Source of the DNA: a virus
IMG/VR virus record: IMGVR_UViG_3300003324_000362
Coordinates: 1-34,524 of that record
DNA: 34,524 nt
Reading direction: 5' to 3' (one strand)
Part shown: in pieces, positions 1-5,709 of the stretch
Position numbering within the stretch: position 1 is the stretch's first letter
Layout: each line of letters begins with the position of its first letter
The notes under the pieces: model-generated
Databases searched by the model: none
Seen by the model: the letters and a program-made list of their open reading frames with translations, nothing else
What the model was told of the DNA's origin: nothing
Program-made: the position numbers and the translations under genes

Positions 1-45
1 CAACGCGAAAAACGACACTACCAGCGGCGAATAACCGACGATTGA

Positions 46-675
46 CTAGCCAAGCAGCGACTTCTTTTCCTGCTCCATCAGCCACGTTCGGTAAGCCTTG
101 ACCTCTAGGGCGATGGCCTTGACGTCCTCGTCCTTGTTACCGGATAACTGCACGCGGTTGCGACCAGTCTTGGCTGCGATGGTGTCCAGAGCTTTGGAAC
201 GCTTGTTCTCGTCGGCGTTGAGGAACTCTTGCGCGGTGGCCAAGTCCTGCTTGGGAATCAACCCTTCGCCCTTGCCGCGACGTGAAGTCAGGTCGAGATC
301 GAGAATGCCGACGGAAGAGTCTGCGAGTTGCTGTAGCTCCGTTGCCCCGAGGTCGCTAGGATCGAGACCACGCTCGGCTGCGATTCTGGCCACGAAAGCG
401 GGGTCGGACTCGTTATCCACCGTCTCTCCCTTCTTAGCCCGTTCCTCGTTAGGGTGAGGCTTTTGGTTCTTTTTGACGTCGTATTTCTTGGCCACCGCCT
501 TGGCCAGTTTGTCCCACGCGTCGGGCAGGCCAGTTCGATAGATATTGTTATCAATCGCGTCTTCAAGACACGCCTGGTCTCCACGTCCACTAACTTTATT
601 GAACTCTTCAACGGTCTCGGGCACGTTGAATTGGAACTTTAATCCACTGCGAACCTCGACTTCTTGTTGCTTCAT
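46..675 (-). CDS. Conserved-looking phage protein of unknown function (209 aa)
   Basis: I do not recognise a named family. The protein is soluble, highly charged and mostly helical by composition, with no signal peptide or membrane segment. The N-terminal third (V-P-E-T-V-E-E-F-N, then a short acidic stretch and N-N-I-Y-R) reads like a compact folded domain. The middle (about residues 66-90) is Lys/Glu-rich and probably a linker, and the C-terminal 60 residues are again helical and end in a basic tail. It is the last gene of the leftward cluster in the window and is separated from the next gene by 271 bases, so it may have its own promoter. The ATG at 675 has no clear Shine-Dalgarno sequence. 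Being coding is well supported by length and codon use; function is open. Confidence 0.75.
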   Translation of the reverse strand: MKQQEVEVRSGLKFQFNVPETVEEFNKVSGRGDQACLEDAIDNNIYRTGLPDAWDKLAKAVAKKYDVKKNQKPHPNEERAKKGETVDNESDPAFVARIAAERGLDPSDLGATELQQLADSSVGILDLDLTSRRGKGEGLIPKQDLATAQEFLNADENKRSKALDTIAAKTGRNRVQLSGNKDEDVKAIALEVKAYRTWLMEQEKKSLLG

Positions 676-946
676 ACTTTGCTTTTTACTGGTGATTTGA
701 GAGGCAAGAGTTGATAAGGGACTAGAACTAGCCCTGTTTTGCTTGACTCTCTATGTTATGTTGATGTTGTGAGGCTTATACGGTGGCCTCGGGCCGTTCG
801 CCCACGGGGGCAAAGTAGTTAGTATCTGTAGTAATCCACAGGTGGTGGTTTGAGTGGGTCGTTCTGTCGTGTGGTTGAGCATGACGCTAACATAGACAAC
901 AAGACCCACAAAGCGACGAGCAGTAGTAATCTATGAATAGTTTGCA
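676..946. other. Intergenic region without a gene
   Basis: This gap in the leftward cluster holds no convincing coding frame. It contains a short GC-rich inverted repeat, GGGC at 791-794 and GCCC at 800-803 around a five-base loop. It has no T-run on either strand, so it is not a convincing intrinsic terminator. I could not find a good -35/-10 pair for the gene that starts at 675, although its separation from the neighbouring gene suggests a promoter lies here. Confidence 0.4.
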
Positions 947-1408
947 CTATATCAACCCCCAGTTAATAGAGTTTAGCTCTGTTATGCTCAGCATGTGGGT
1001 GTCGAGCTTGCCGGTCTGTGGCTCGAACCAGAATACATGCTTGACTTCGGTGTCCGGTTGCATGCAGACTATAAAATTGACCCAGTGCTTTTGACCAGAG
1101 TCTTTTGTATACTCTACACACCCAAAAGCCAGTGCTGCCTCTGGCGAGCCAGGCGTAGACCAATGACACACTCTAGCAGTGGCCCACGCTAGCTCCGAAA
1201 AGTCGTCACAGTCTCGTGATTCTGCTCGATAGAGCCCAATGAAGCGGTCACGCACTTTTGCAAAGTAGGGTCTAAATGCAGCCAGGCACCACTCAATCTT
1301 TGGTAAGACATACTGCTGGTCCACGAAGTGAATACCTGTTGGAGACACGCCCGCTTCCCATATAGCGTTCTCTAGGCTTGCTCTATCAAATATAACTATT
1401 TCAGACAT
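947..1408 (-). CDS. Transglutaminase/papain-like cysteine protein, possible peptidase or lysis-related enzyme (153 aa)
   Basis: The sequence has the landmarks of a small transglutaminase-like cysteine protein family common in phages and prophages. Cys67 lies in R-D-C-D-D-F, His108 and Asn111 in K-H-W-V-N-F, and E129-P130-Q131 in a W-F-E-P-Q-T-G motif near the C-terminus. The spacing of Cys, His and Asn fits a catalytic Cys-His-Asn arrangement on a papain/transglutaminase fold. The substrate is unknown; cell-wall peptide cleavage or protein modification are both possible. No signal peptide is present. The gene overlaps the end of its upstream neighbour by eight bases and has an AAAGGA Shine-Dalgarno sequence eight bases before its ATG, so translation is probably coupled. 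Catalysis is inferred from motif order only. Confidence 0.6.
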   Translation of the reverse strand: MSEIVIFDRASLENAIWEAGVSPTGIHFVDQQYVLPKIEWCLAAFRPYFAKVRDRFIGLYRAESRDCDDFSELAWATARVCHWSTPGSPEAALAFGCVEYTKDSGQKHWVNFIVCMQPDTEVKHVFWFEPQTGKLDTHMLSITELNSINWGLI

Positions 1409-1814
1409 TCAGTGGTCCTTTCTTTTTGCAATGCTCATTGTGGTCATCCAACGCACGAAAGTGTTTGTTCGGATGACTACCACACTCAAACTCTATCATA
1501 GCATAGTTCGCAATGTCAACTAAACACTCAGTATTACCTGTTACTCGATACAGGTCAAGCTTGTGCTCGATTGCACCGAGCAGGTCATACTGAGTCTTTA
1601 ACTGACGCTTTTCTGCGAAGGTCTCGTAGCGCAATGCTCCCATTAGTAGTCTGTTACGCATTAACCGCTCAAACGTCGGAGACCATTCACTTTGCTCTAA
1701 CTGCTTCCACTGCTCCTTGGTAAAGCGAGGCTTGGGGGGTGAACCAAGCCCCGCTTTTGCGAGTAGGCGAGAGCGAAGGTGAGCGAAGATGGTTGTAGGG
1801 GTGGGAGAAGACAT
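1401..1814 (-). CDS. Helical phage protein, unknown function, faintly MazG-like (137 aa)
   Basis: The protein has a basic, Pro-rich N-terminus (about residues 1-35) followed by an alpha-helical domain. The stretch L-M-R-N-R-L-L-M-G-A-L-R-Y (about residues 51-63) and a second part containing Y-R-V-T-G-N-T-E-C-L-V-D-I-A-N-Y-A (about residues 89-105) and H-P-N-K-H-F look like the conserved cores of a small phage family. The V-D-I-A-N-Y-A-M-I-E-F helix is reminiscent of the metal-binding helix of MazG-type nucleotide pyrophosphohydrolases, but the full E-x-x-E...E-x-x-D signature is not evident, so I do not assign that activity. It sits 13 bases from the upstream zinc miniprotein gene and overlaps the cysteine protein gene downstream. 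Confidence 0.75.
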   Translation of the reverse strand: MSSPTPTTIFAHLRSRLLAKAGLGSPPKPRFTKEQWKQLEQSEWSPTFERLMRNRLLMGALRYETFAEKRQLKTQYDLLGAIEHKLDLYRVTGNTECLVDIANYAMIEFECGSHPNKHFRALDDHNEHCKKKGPLNV

Positions 1815-1827
1815 GGTGGTTAATGAA

Positions 1828-2010
1828 TCAGCTCAAGAACCAATTGTGTTTTGAGCGGTCTCGTGTGGAGGGTAACATTTTACCTTCCTTCTGTAACTTG
1901 TCAAATGTTGTTTGTCCTTCCCGAACGAGCCGTTGTGCGACATTATAACAAGTTCTGCAGAGTCCGCGAGTGATTGCCTCGGACTTGCACGCAGGATATA
2001 AACATTTCAT
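1828..2010 (-). CDS. Four-cysteine zinc-finger miniprotein (60 aa)
   Basis: A short basic protein with four cysteines spaced C3-x4-C8-x9-C18-x2-C21, followed by a helical, basic tail. This layout is typical of phage treble-clef or zinc-knuckle miniproteins that may bind DNA, RNA or a host protein. The start at 2010 is chosen because it forms an ATGA overlap with the stop of the upstream gene and has a GAGGG Shine-Dalgarno sequence just before it. A longer version reading back to 2070 would add 20 residues of low quality overlapping the neighbour. Zinc binding is inferred from the cysteine pattern; the target is unknown. Confidence 0.75.
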   Translation of the reverse strand: MKCLYPACKSEAITRGLCRTCYNVAQRLVREGQTTFDKLQKEGKMLPSTRDRSKHNWFLS

Positions 2011-2354
2011 TCGCCCTCTGTTTGTTGACGGAGTTGTTCGCTCTGTAGGGTTTGTGACTCTTTCTCCCACTCCATTACATCAGCAGCAGTATTAATCCAA
2101 CCTTCTTTAACAACTGCACTGTCTAACACTTTCTGCTTGGTCGTGGATATAACTCCATCATTATTGCGCATACTTTGCTCAGCCACACAACGCAAACAAT
2201 ATGCTGTGTCGGCAGCTTCGAGGGCTTTCGCACGTGTAGTTGAGTTGTTTTGCTCTGCTGCTATTTCAGCTTCTAGCATTATTTTTTCTGCTAGAATGAC
2301 CAAAATGGCTGCCTCGGTTTGTGTCAGGTATTCACTGATTGCACTTAGTTTCAT
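2007..2354 (-). CDS. Small helical protein, unknown function (115 aa)
   Basis: An acidic, alanine- and glutamate-rich protein predicted to be almost wholly helical. The first 35 residues include an amphipathic helix (T-E-A-A-I-L-V-I-L-A-E-K-I-M-L-E-A-E), and two cysteines lie in a C-L-R-C pair near the middle, which could be a redox or metal pair. No family is recognised. Its stop overlaps the start of the zinc-finger miniprotein gene as ATGA. Its ATG at 2354 has no Shine-Dalgarno sequence; instead a tandem heptanucleotide repeat lies directly upstream. Confidence 0.65.
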   Translation of the reverse strand: MKLSAISEYLTQTEAAILVILAEKIMLEAEIAAEQNNSTTRAKALEAADTAYCLRCVAEQSMRNNDGVISTTKQKVLDSAVVKEGWINTAADVMEWEKESQTLQSEQLRQQTEGE

Positions 2355-2362
2355 GTAGCTGC

Positions 2363-2394
2363 GGTTTATGGTTTATGGTTTATGGTTTATGGTT
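2363..2394. repeat. Tandem heptamer repeat GGTTTAT, four full copies plus a partial one
   Basis: Four perfect copies of GGTTTAT (minus strand ATAAACC) plus GGTT of a fifth lie between the stop of the 42-residue membrane miniprotein gene and the start of the 115-residue protein gene. In the transcript of the leftward cluster the repeat would form the leader just before the start codon, where a Shine-Dalgarno sequence would be expected but is missing. It could vary in copy number by slipped-strand replication. Confidence 0.95.
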
Positions 2395-2522
2395 CAGTTT
2401 CCTCCAAAAAAACGAAGACACAAGCTGACTGCACCCACGATCAGATCGGTCAGTCCCAAAAGGAGAACGAAAAGACCGGCCAAGTGAAGCCCGACTACTA
2501 CTCCTGCGAAGAATTGTTTCAT
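2394..2522 (-). CDS. 42-residue hydrophobic membrane miniprotein
   Basis: This short gene is easily missed. Its ATG overlaps the stop of the 237-residue gene as ATGA, and a GGAG Shine-Dalgarno sequence lies eight bases upstream. The protein starts M-K-Q-F-F-A-G, then runs through a hydrophobic stretch (about residues 7-36, with a single Asp at 26 and a His at 13) and ends in L-R-F-F-G-G-N. It could form one long or two short membrane helices. Candidate roles are a holin/pinholin-like or superinfection-exclusion miniprotein, or a small regulator of a membrane enzyme. None of these can be shown from sequence; the coding call rests on the overlap, the ribosome site and the coherent hydrophobic profile. 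Confidence 0.65.
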   Translation of the reverse strand: MKQFFAGVVVGLHLAGLFVLLLGLTDLIVGAVSLCLRFFGGN

Positions 2523-3232
2523 TGCAGCAACTCCAATAGTCGTTCTTTCATACTCTTTGGATCGAGTGTCTTATCGTTTAACACTCCCTCTACCGCTTTA
2601 GTGGTCTCTTTGTTCGCTTGACTCGTCTTGTTCGCCTTGTTGCTATTTCTCTTTTTAGCCGTGGCCGACCGATGATCGGGGTTTGCAGCGGCTACGTCAC
2701 CGTCCACCTCGAACCACCCAATATGGCCCACGTAAGTGCCCCCACCGACTAGCTCGACAATCACCTCCACTCCGTCGGTTATTCTCGGCCAGCCACGGCT
2801 TCCAGGGAGACCAACGATCTCCCCGAGATCCTGTCGACTGCACCAACGCCAAGGCCGCTTGCTCGGCAGGTTGCAGTCGTGTTCTTCGCACCACTTAATC
2901 ATTCGAGAGTCTTGAGCGTATTGACGCCAGTCGAAAGAAGCACCGAGCGTTTCAGGGGTGCCCCCTTGATGCTTTGCACTTGCCGAGTTAACACTACCCG
3001 ATCCATGGGAGAATGGAGCCTGTTGGTTAATTGTTAAGTTACGAACTTGCACTTTCGCTTCTGTTGGCAAGCGTATTGCGTCCCTGCAATGCTCGGTGTA
3101 TGTCTCCAGAGTGGAGACGAAAGCTGCATCGGAGACTTGACGCGAAAGGAAGTCCTGCGTCAAGGCTTGGATTTTGTGCGAAAGATCGCGGAGGGTTGAG
3201 TCTCGTGAGCCTACGGCGAATGTGGAGGACAT
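2519..3232 (-). CDS. Unknown protein with basic low-complexity tail (237 aa)
   Basis: Not recognised. The N-terminal 70 residues are helical; a Ser/Gly/His-rich linker follows (about 72-95). A central domain rich in Trp, Cys and Gly (about 98-175) contains W-C-E-E-H-D-C and W-R-W-C-S-R and looks beta-rich, so it could bind a metal. The region at about residues 185-215 is Lys/Asn/Thr low complexity (K-K-R-N-S-N-K-A-N-K), probably a disordered nucleic-acid-binding or flexible segment, before a final amphipathic helix. It lies between the coiled-coil gene and the membrane miniprotein gene in the same leftward unit. No Shine-Dalgarno sequence is seen at its ATG. Confidence 0.75.
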   Translation of the reverse strand: MSSTFAVGSRDSTLRDLSHKIQALTQDFLSRQVSDAAFVSTLETYTEHCRDAIRLPTEAKVQVRNLTINQQAPFSHGSGSVNSASAKHQGGTPETLGASFDWRQYAQDSRMIKWCEEHDCNLPSKRPWRWCSRQDLGEIVGLPGSRGWPRITDGVEVIVELVGGGTYVGHIGWFEVDGDVAAANPDHRSATAKKRNSNKANKTSQANKETTKAVEGVLNDKTLDPKSMKERLLELLQ

Positions 3233-3239
3233 AGTGGTG

Positions 3240-3560
3240 TCAGGTTTTGGGTGGCTCGTCCTTTACCTTAAGCTTAAACCCCTGTAACTCAAGCTGAAAG
3301 CAAAACACTCCCAACCATTCCTGATGCAAGCGTAGAATCTTGTCGAGTTCGATTACGTCCAGTCGCTCGTTGGCGGGCAGATGTGATGTGACCTGCTTGA
3401 GCAGCTCCAAGTGAGCTTTGATCTGATCGGCCGAGTCGCTGAGGCCTAAGGCGAACTCAATCGCTTCGCGCATCGCCGCATTCTGCCGCTTCACGCGCTC
3501 CAGTTCCGCCTCCAACTCGCAGACGGCGCCCTCTAGTTCCTCGCGTTCAGTCTCGCTCAT
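3240..3560 (-). CDS. Coiled-coil protein of unknown function (106 aa)
   Basis: The start at 3560 is preferred over an upstream ATG at 3644. It makes an ATGA overlap with the stop of the preceding gene and is preceded by a GGAGGGGAG ribosome site, the strongest in this cluster. The N-terminal 45 residues (S-E-T-E-R-E-E-L-E-G-A-V onwards) show heptad-like spacing and should form a coiled coil. A second helical segment (about 48-85) follows, then a short C-terminal beta-like region ending in a charged tail. Small coiled-coil proteins of this kind are frequent in phage accessory clusters and often mediate oligomerisation. No enzyme motif is visible. Confidence 0.75.
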   Translation of the reverse strand: MSETEREELEGAVCELEAELERVKRQNAAMREAIEFALGLSDSADQIKAHLELLKQVTSHLPANERLDVIELDKILRLHQEWLGVFCFQLELQGFKLKVKDEPPKT

Positions 3561-3946
3561 ACTCCCCTCCATTTCCCGAGAGTGCTCAGGAATGCTTCGG
3601 CACGCTGGCGGGCGGTGGCATTCCAAACCGTTCGCGTTTTGCAAACGCGCTCAAGCTGAGTTTCGTAGTCCATGAAACGCACCAACGTCTTCTCCGCCTC
3701 ATGCATGGCGTTGAGATCGTTGAGGTAGTCGGGAAGGTAGCCATTCGTTTCCATGAATTTCATGTTGCAGATGCGCTCGCTGCCATCTGCTCGTTCCAGC
3801 CACACATCCGACTGCCCCTCGTATTCGTGGAGAGCTGGTAAAGCGATCATTCTGTGCCGTCGCGTTTCGAACGGGTGCTTGGGCGTGCGGTACCAGACAT
3901 AGCCACACGCCTCAGCTATCGCTATCCTGATTTCCTCATCAGTCAT
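3557..3946 (-). CDS. Phage ABA-sandwich domain protein (129 aa)
   Basis: The protein resembles the family described as the phage ABA sandwich domain. It begins M-T-D-E-E-I-R-I-A-I-A-E-A-C-G, has a central P-D-Y-L-N-D-L-N-A-M-H-E-A-E-K motif (about residues 72-86) and closes with N-A-T-A-R-Q-R-A-E-A-F-L (about 109-120) followed by a G-K-W. These three blocks in this order are the hallmark I rely on. Members are common in the accessory regions of phages and prophages, and their molecular role is unknown. The ATG at 3946 is preceded by a purine-rich GAGGGAAGA. Its stop overlaps the next gene by four bases, so the two are probably translationally coupled. Confidence 0.7.
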   Translation of the reverse strand: MTDEEIRIAIAEACGYVWYRTPKHPFETRRHRMIALPALHEYEGQSDVWLERADGSERICNMKFMETNGYLPDYLNDLNAMHEAEKTLVRFMDYETQLERVCKTRTVWNATARQRAEAFLSTLGKWRGV

Positions 3947-3976
3947 TCTTCCCTCTCTTTCTCAACCCTCTTCCCA

Positions 3977-4246
3977 TCACGTCTCGGCTGTCCCGTGCAT
4001 CATTGGCCCATACACCGTTGGTGACTTACACCGCGGGCACATGTAGCGTTCTGCGTCCAGCTCAACCCCCTGTTGAGTTCTACCACAACGAATACACATG
4101 CCCGGATGCTTGACGCCACAGAGGTGCTCTCGCAACTGAGAGTTGATACGACGCAACGTGATCTTCTCGTGGATGACCTGCCCGCCGAGAGTCCGGATAG
4201 TCATAGATGTAGACGTTGTAGACATAGATGTAGACGTTGTAGACAT
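3977..4246 (-). CDS. Zinc-ribbon-like protein with duplicated N-terminus (89 aa)
   Basis: The C-terminal half carries two Cys pairs, C-I-R-C (about residues 51-54) and C-P-R-C (about 70-73), a spacing typical of a zinc ribbon. A further C-G-V-K-H-P-G-M segment lies just upstream and could add ligands. The N-terminus is a perfect tandem duplication of the seven residues M-S-T-T-S-T-S, caused by a 21-base DNA repeat, so three in-frame ATG codons (4246, 4225, 4204) are available. None has a good Shine-Dalgarno sequence. I keep the longest form because it starts three bases after the stop of the upstream gene. It may bind nucleic acid or a host transcription component, but this is inference. Confidence 0.65.
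   Translation of the reverse strand: MSTTSTSMSTTSTSMTIRTLGGQVIHEKITLRRINSQLREHLCGVKHPGMCIRCGRTQQGVELDAERYMCPRCKSPTVYGPMMHGTAET
4202..4243. repeat. Perfect 21-bp tandem duplication at the 5' end of the zinc-ribbon gene
   Basis: Two adjacent identical 21-base units (4202-4222 and 4223-4243, unit beginning CATAGATGTAGACGTTG) encode M-S-T-T-S-T-S twice on the minus strand. Because the unit is a multiple of three and contains an ATG, changes in copy number keep the frame and only change the number of start codons and leader residues. Confidence 0.95.
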
Positions 4247-4249
4247 AAG

Positions 4250-4693
4250 TCAAAATTCTGCTACTCCCGTGGCCACAGCCTTCTCTGCTGCTCTCTTTAC
4301 CGTCACATCGTTCAGCCACGTCGTAGCCAGTTCAGTAGCTAGCCACTTCACATTGCGTGTGAGCACTGCCAGCGCGTGTGCACGGCGCCGTTGCGGGTGG
4401 GCTAGATTCTTGTCAGCGTCTACTATTTCGTCAGCGTGTTGTAGATACCACACGATCTCCTGCTCGCAGGCGTCGATATCCTGTAACGCTTGCACAACCA
4501 CCGGCTTCATCAGCTCGGACCAGAGCTGAAAAAGCTGCTGTGCTCGCACGACGTCGTTGCTCTTGCTCGCTACCACCAGCATTCGCTCGACCACCGCAAT
4601 GCGGTTGGCTTGGCCTTTGAACATTTGACCTGGGCCTGGACCTGCTTGGTTGTCTCTGCCTTGGTCGTCTCTACCGTTAGTCTCATTACTCAC
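4250..4693 (-). CDS. First gene of the leftward cluster, unknown helical protein (147 aa)
   Basis: The gene starts with GTG at 4693. The first 25 residues are hydrophilic and Gly/Asp/Gln-rich, probably disordered; the rest is helical and Ala/Val/Leu-rich with scattered Trp and a likely helical-bundle fold (about 30-147). No motif identifies a family. As the first gene after the divergent control region it would be the earliest product of the leftward operon. A sigma-54-like -24/-12 element lies about 90 bases upstream on the same strand. The next gene begins three bases after its stop. Confidence 0.75.
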   Translation of the reverse strand: MSNETNGRDDQGRDNQAGPGPGQMFKGQANRIAVVERMLVVASKSNDVVRAQQLFQLWSELMKPVVVQALQDIDACEQEIVWYLQHADEIVDADKNLAHPQRRRAHALAVLTRNVKWLATELATTWLNDVTVKRAAEKAVATGVAEF

Positions 4694-4781
4694 TTTGGTC
4701 TGCCTTTCTGTTCGCGTGTTGCCCCAGCAGCATCATGCCACCGGCACGGGCGAGATCCGCAAGCCCGCCTGGCAGGGCGAG

Positions 4782-4797
4782 AGCATTCCCTATGCCA
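4782..4797 (-). promoter_or_regulatory. Sigma-54-like -24/-12 element facing the leftward cluster
   Basis: On the minus strand the sequence TGGCATAGGGAATGCT keeps the essential GG and GC doublets at the exact spacing of a sigma-54 promoter, with two departures from the consensus. It would start transcription near 4770, about 77 bases before the GTG at 4693. A 10-bp inverted copy of TGGCATAGGG lies at 5037-5046. A chance match cannot be excluded. Confidence 0.25.
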
Positions 4798-4938
4798 TTA
4801 TTGCCGCTTTGCATAAGGCATTGCTGCTCAAGAGCTTGCATAGCTGGGCGCTAGCCCCCATGTCTCATTCCTGGACAGCTCCGGCCGCTTTCCTGCCCTA
4901 ATCCCTTGCGCTGCAAGCATTTACAGCTTTGAGGCAGA

Positions 4939-4956
4939 CTGTCCTATTTTGAGACA
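4939..4956. repeat. 18-bp direct repeat, left copy (partner at 5710-5727)
   Basis: CTGTCCTATTTTGAGACA here and CTGTCCTGTTTTGATACA at 5710-5727 match at 16 of 18 bases in the same orientation. The TTGAGACA end recurs at 5752-5759 and, inverted, at 5729-5736. This pattern is what one expects of a regulator-binding site used several times across the divergent region. Confidence 0.6.
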
Positions 4957-5083
4957 TTCCTCTGGGCAGCAAGCCAGCTTGACAGTGACCCAGTGCAGCC
5001 TCATAGTCGCCTTATCTATATATCTACCCTGCTACGTGGCATAGGGTTGAGTTTGTATCCATTCTCGACTGCTCGTGCTACGT

Positions 5084-5122
5084 TCGAGTCTGTCATCAGC
5101 TTTGCTGATGCTCGAGTCTGTC
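5084..5122. repeat. Hairpin CATCAGC/GCTGATG flanked by 11-bp direct repeats
   Basis: TCGAGTCTGTC occurs at 5084-5094 and 5112-5122. Between the copies lies a seven-base-pair hairpin, CATCAGC (5094-5100) and GCTGATG (5104-5110) with a TTT loop. The second direct repeat runs into the first phage palindrome, so the block may be a duplication of part of that element's left flank. Confidence 0.7.
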
Positions 5123-5142
5123 CTATTAAATAGGATCGACTC
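5114..5142 (+). promoter_or_regulatory. Phage dispersed palindrome, copy 1 of 6
   Basis: The core TCCTATTAAATAGGA (5121-5135) has seven-base arms around a central A. GAGTC at 5114-5118 and GACTC at 5138-5142 pair again outside a two-base mismatch. The sequence after the core is TCGACTCC, as in copy 2. It lies at the left edge of the repeat-rich control region. See copies at 5671, 9353, 17777, 25386 and 31435. Confidence 0.85.
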
Positions 5143-5175
5143 CTTGCTTAGCTCTCCGCTCTTCCGCGCTTTAGC

Positions 5176-5191
5176 GAGTAGGTCGGTGGGT
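5176..5191. repeat. Left arm of a 16-bp inverted repeat spanning the control region
   Basis: GAGTAGGTCGGTGGGT here is perfectly complementary to ACCCACCGACCTACTC at 5493-5508, about 300 bases away. The arm continues rightwards into a G-rich run of GGT/GGGT units (to about 5210) with enough G tracts for a two-tetrad quadruplex. The enclosed interval contains the AT tract and the 14-bp repeats. Confidence 0.9.
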
Positions 5192-5320
5192 CGGTAGGTG
5201 GGTGGGTGGATGCCTAGGGGGGCCTCTATGCCAGCCCTTGGGTGACTATAGGTGAAGCCTCTATTAGTTAACTGAGAGGGGGATTAGTTAAATAGAAAGT
5301 GAGAAGGGGGCCTCTACGTA

Positions 5321-5350
5321 TAGTTATAAAAAAAAAAATTTTTAATATAA
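5321..5350. other. AT-only tract, possible DNA-unwinding element
   Basis: A run made almost entirely of A and T, including a 12-base A tract followed by a T tract, lies in the middle of the inverted repeat. Such tracts next to short iterated motifs are a common sign of an origin's melting region. No replication initiator gene is in the window, so the assignment is circumstantial. Confidence 0.4.
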
Positions 5351-5430
5351 CTCACTGTCTCCCCGGCTAACTGTTCAAAATTTTTCTAAACGTAAGGAGA
5401 GACAGTGAGTTATAGGGAGACAGTGAGTTA
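5348..5430. repeat. Three copies of the 14-bp motif GAGACAGTGAGTTA, one inverted
   Basis: TAACTCACTGTCTC at 5348-5361 is the inverse of GAGACAGTGAGTTA at 5399-5412 and 5417-5430. The two direct copies are 18 bases apart. The left copy can pair with either right copy, giving a stem of 14 or more base pairs with a 37- or 55-base loop. Candidate roles are iterons for an initiator, operators, or a structured leader. Confidence 0.9.
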
Positions 5431-5492
5431 CACATAGGTGTCACCCTACATAGGCCCTGGCAGAGGGAGGGGGGTAGGGAGTGCACCGACCC

Positions 5493-5508
5493 ACCCACCG
5501 ACCTACTC
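5493..5508. repeat. Right arm of the 16-bp inverted repeat
   Basis: ACCCACCGACCTACTC pairs perfectly with 5176-5191. It follows a second G-rich patch (5465-5479, GGG runs) and closes the block of repeats in the divergent region. Confidence 0.9.
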
Positions 5509-5665
5509 TTCTCTAAATGCTTGATAGCCAAGCACTTAGAGAGAATCGGGTAGATATGAGAGTGTGCGAGCCGCGAGGTCTATATAGCGGTAGAGGGCTG
5601 ATCTGCACTTGTGTCTCCATGTCCTGGTTGCCTTCTTCAGTGATAGTGCTGTGCTGTGCGGAAGG

Positions 5666-5690
5666 GTTCATCCTATTAAATAGGATCGAC
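5666..5690 (+). promoter_or_regulatory. Phage dispersed palindrome, copy 2 of 6
   Basis: The core TCCTATTAAATAGGA (5671-5685) extends to eight-base arms (A5670-T5686). Outside, G-T-T and G-A-C pair with one mismatch and one G:T wobble. The downstream sequence TCGACTCC is identical to copy 1. It stands about 210 bases before the first rightward gene. Confidence 0.85.
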
Positions 5691-5709
5691 TCCGCGCCCA
5701 TAGCGCCCA

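Noticed and set aside
2363-2394. Possible CRISPR or telomere-like repeat
   Set aside because: Units are contiguous 7-mers without spacers, only four and a half copies, and internal to the genome.
3065-3080. Sigma-54-like sequence TGGCAAGCGTATTGCG on the plus strand
   Set aside because: It is inside a minus-strand gene, points away from any plus-strand gene and most likely occurs by chance.
4490-4901. Open frames of 108 and 83 residues on the plus strand at the left of the control region
   Set aside because: They overlap the first leftward gene antisense and then the repeat region; composition is Cys/His/Ser-rich and no ribosome site is present.
5060-5143. Possible tRNA from GTTCGAGTC-like words and nearby hairpins
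   Set aside because: No acceptor stem, anticodon arm or D arm can be folded; the words belong to 11-bp direct repeats and the phage palindrome.
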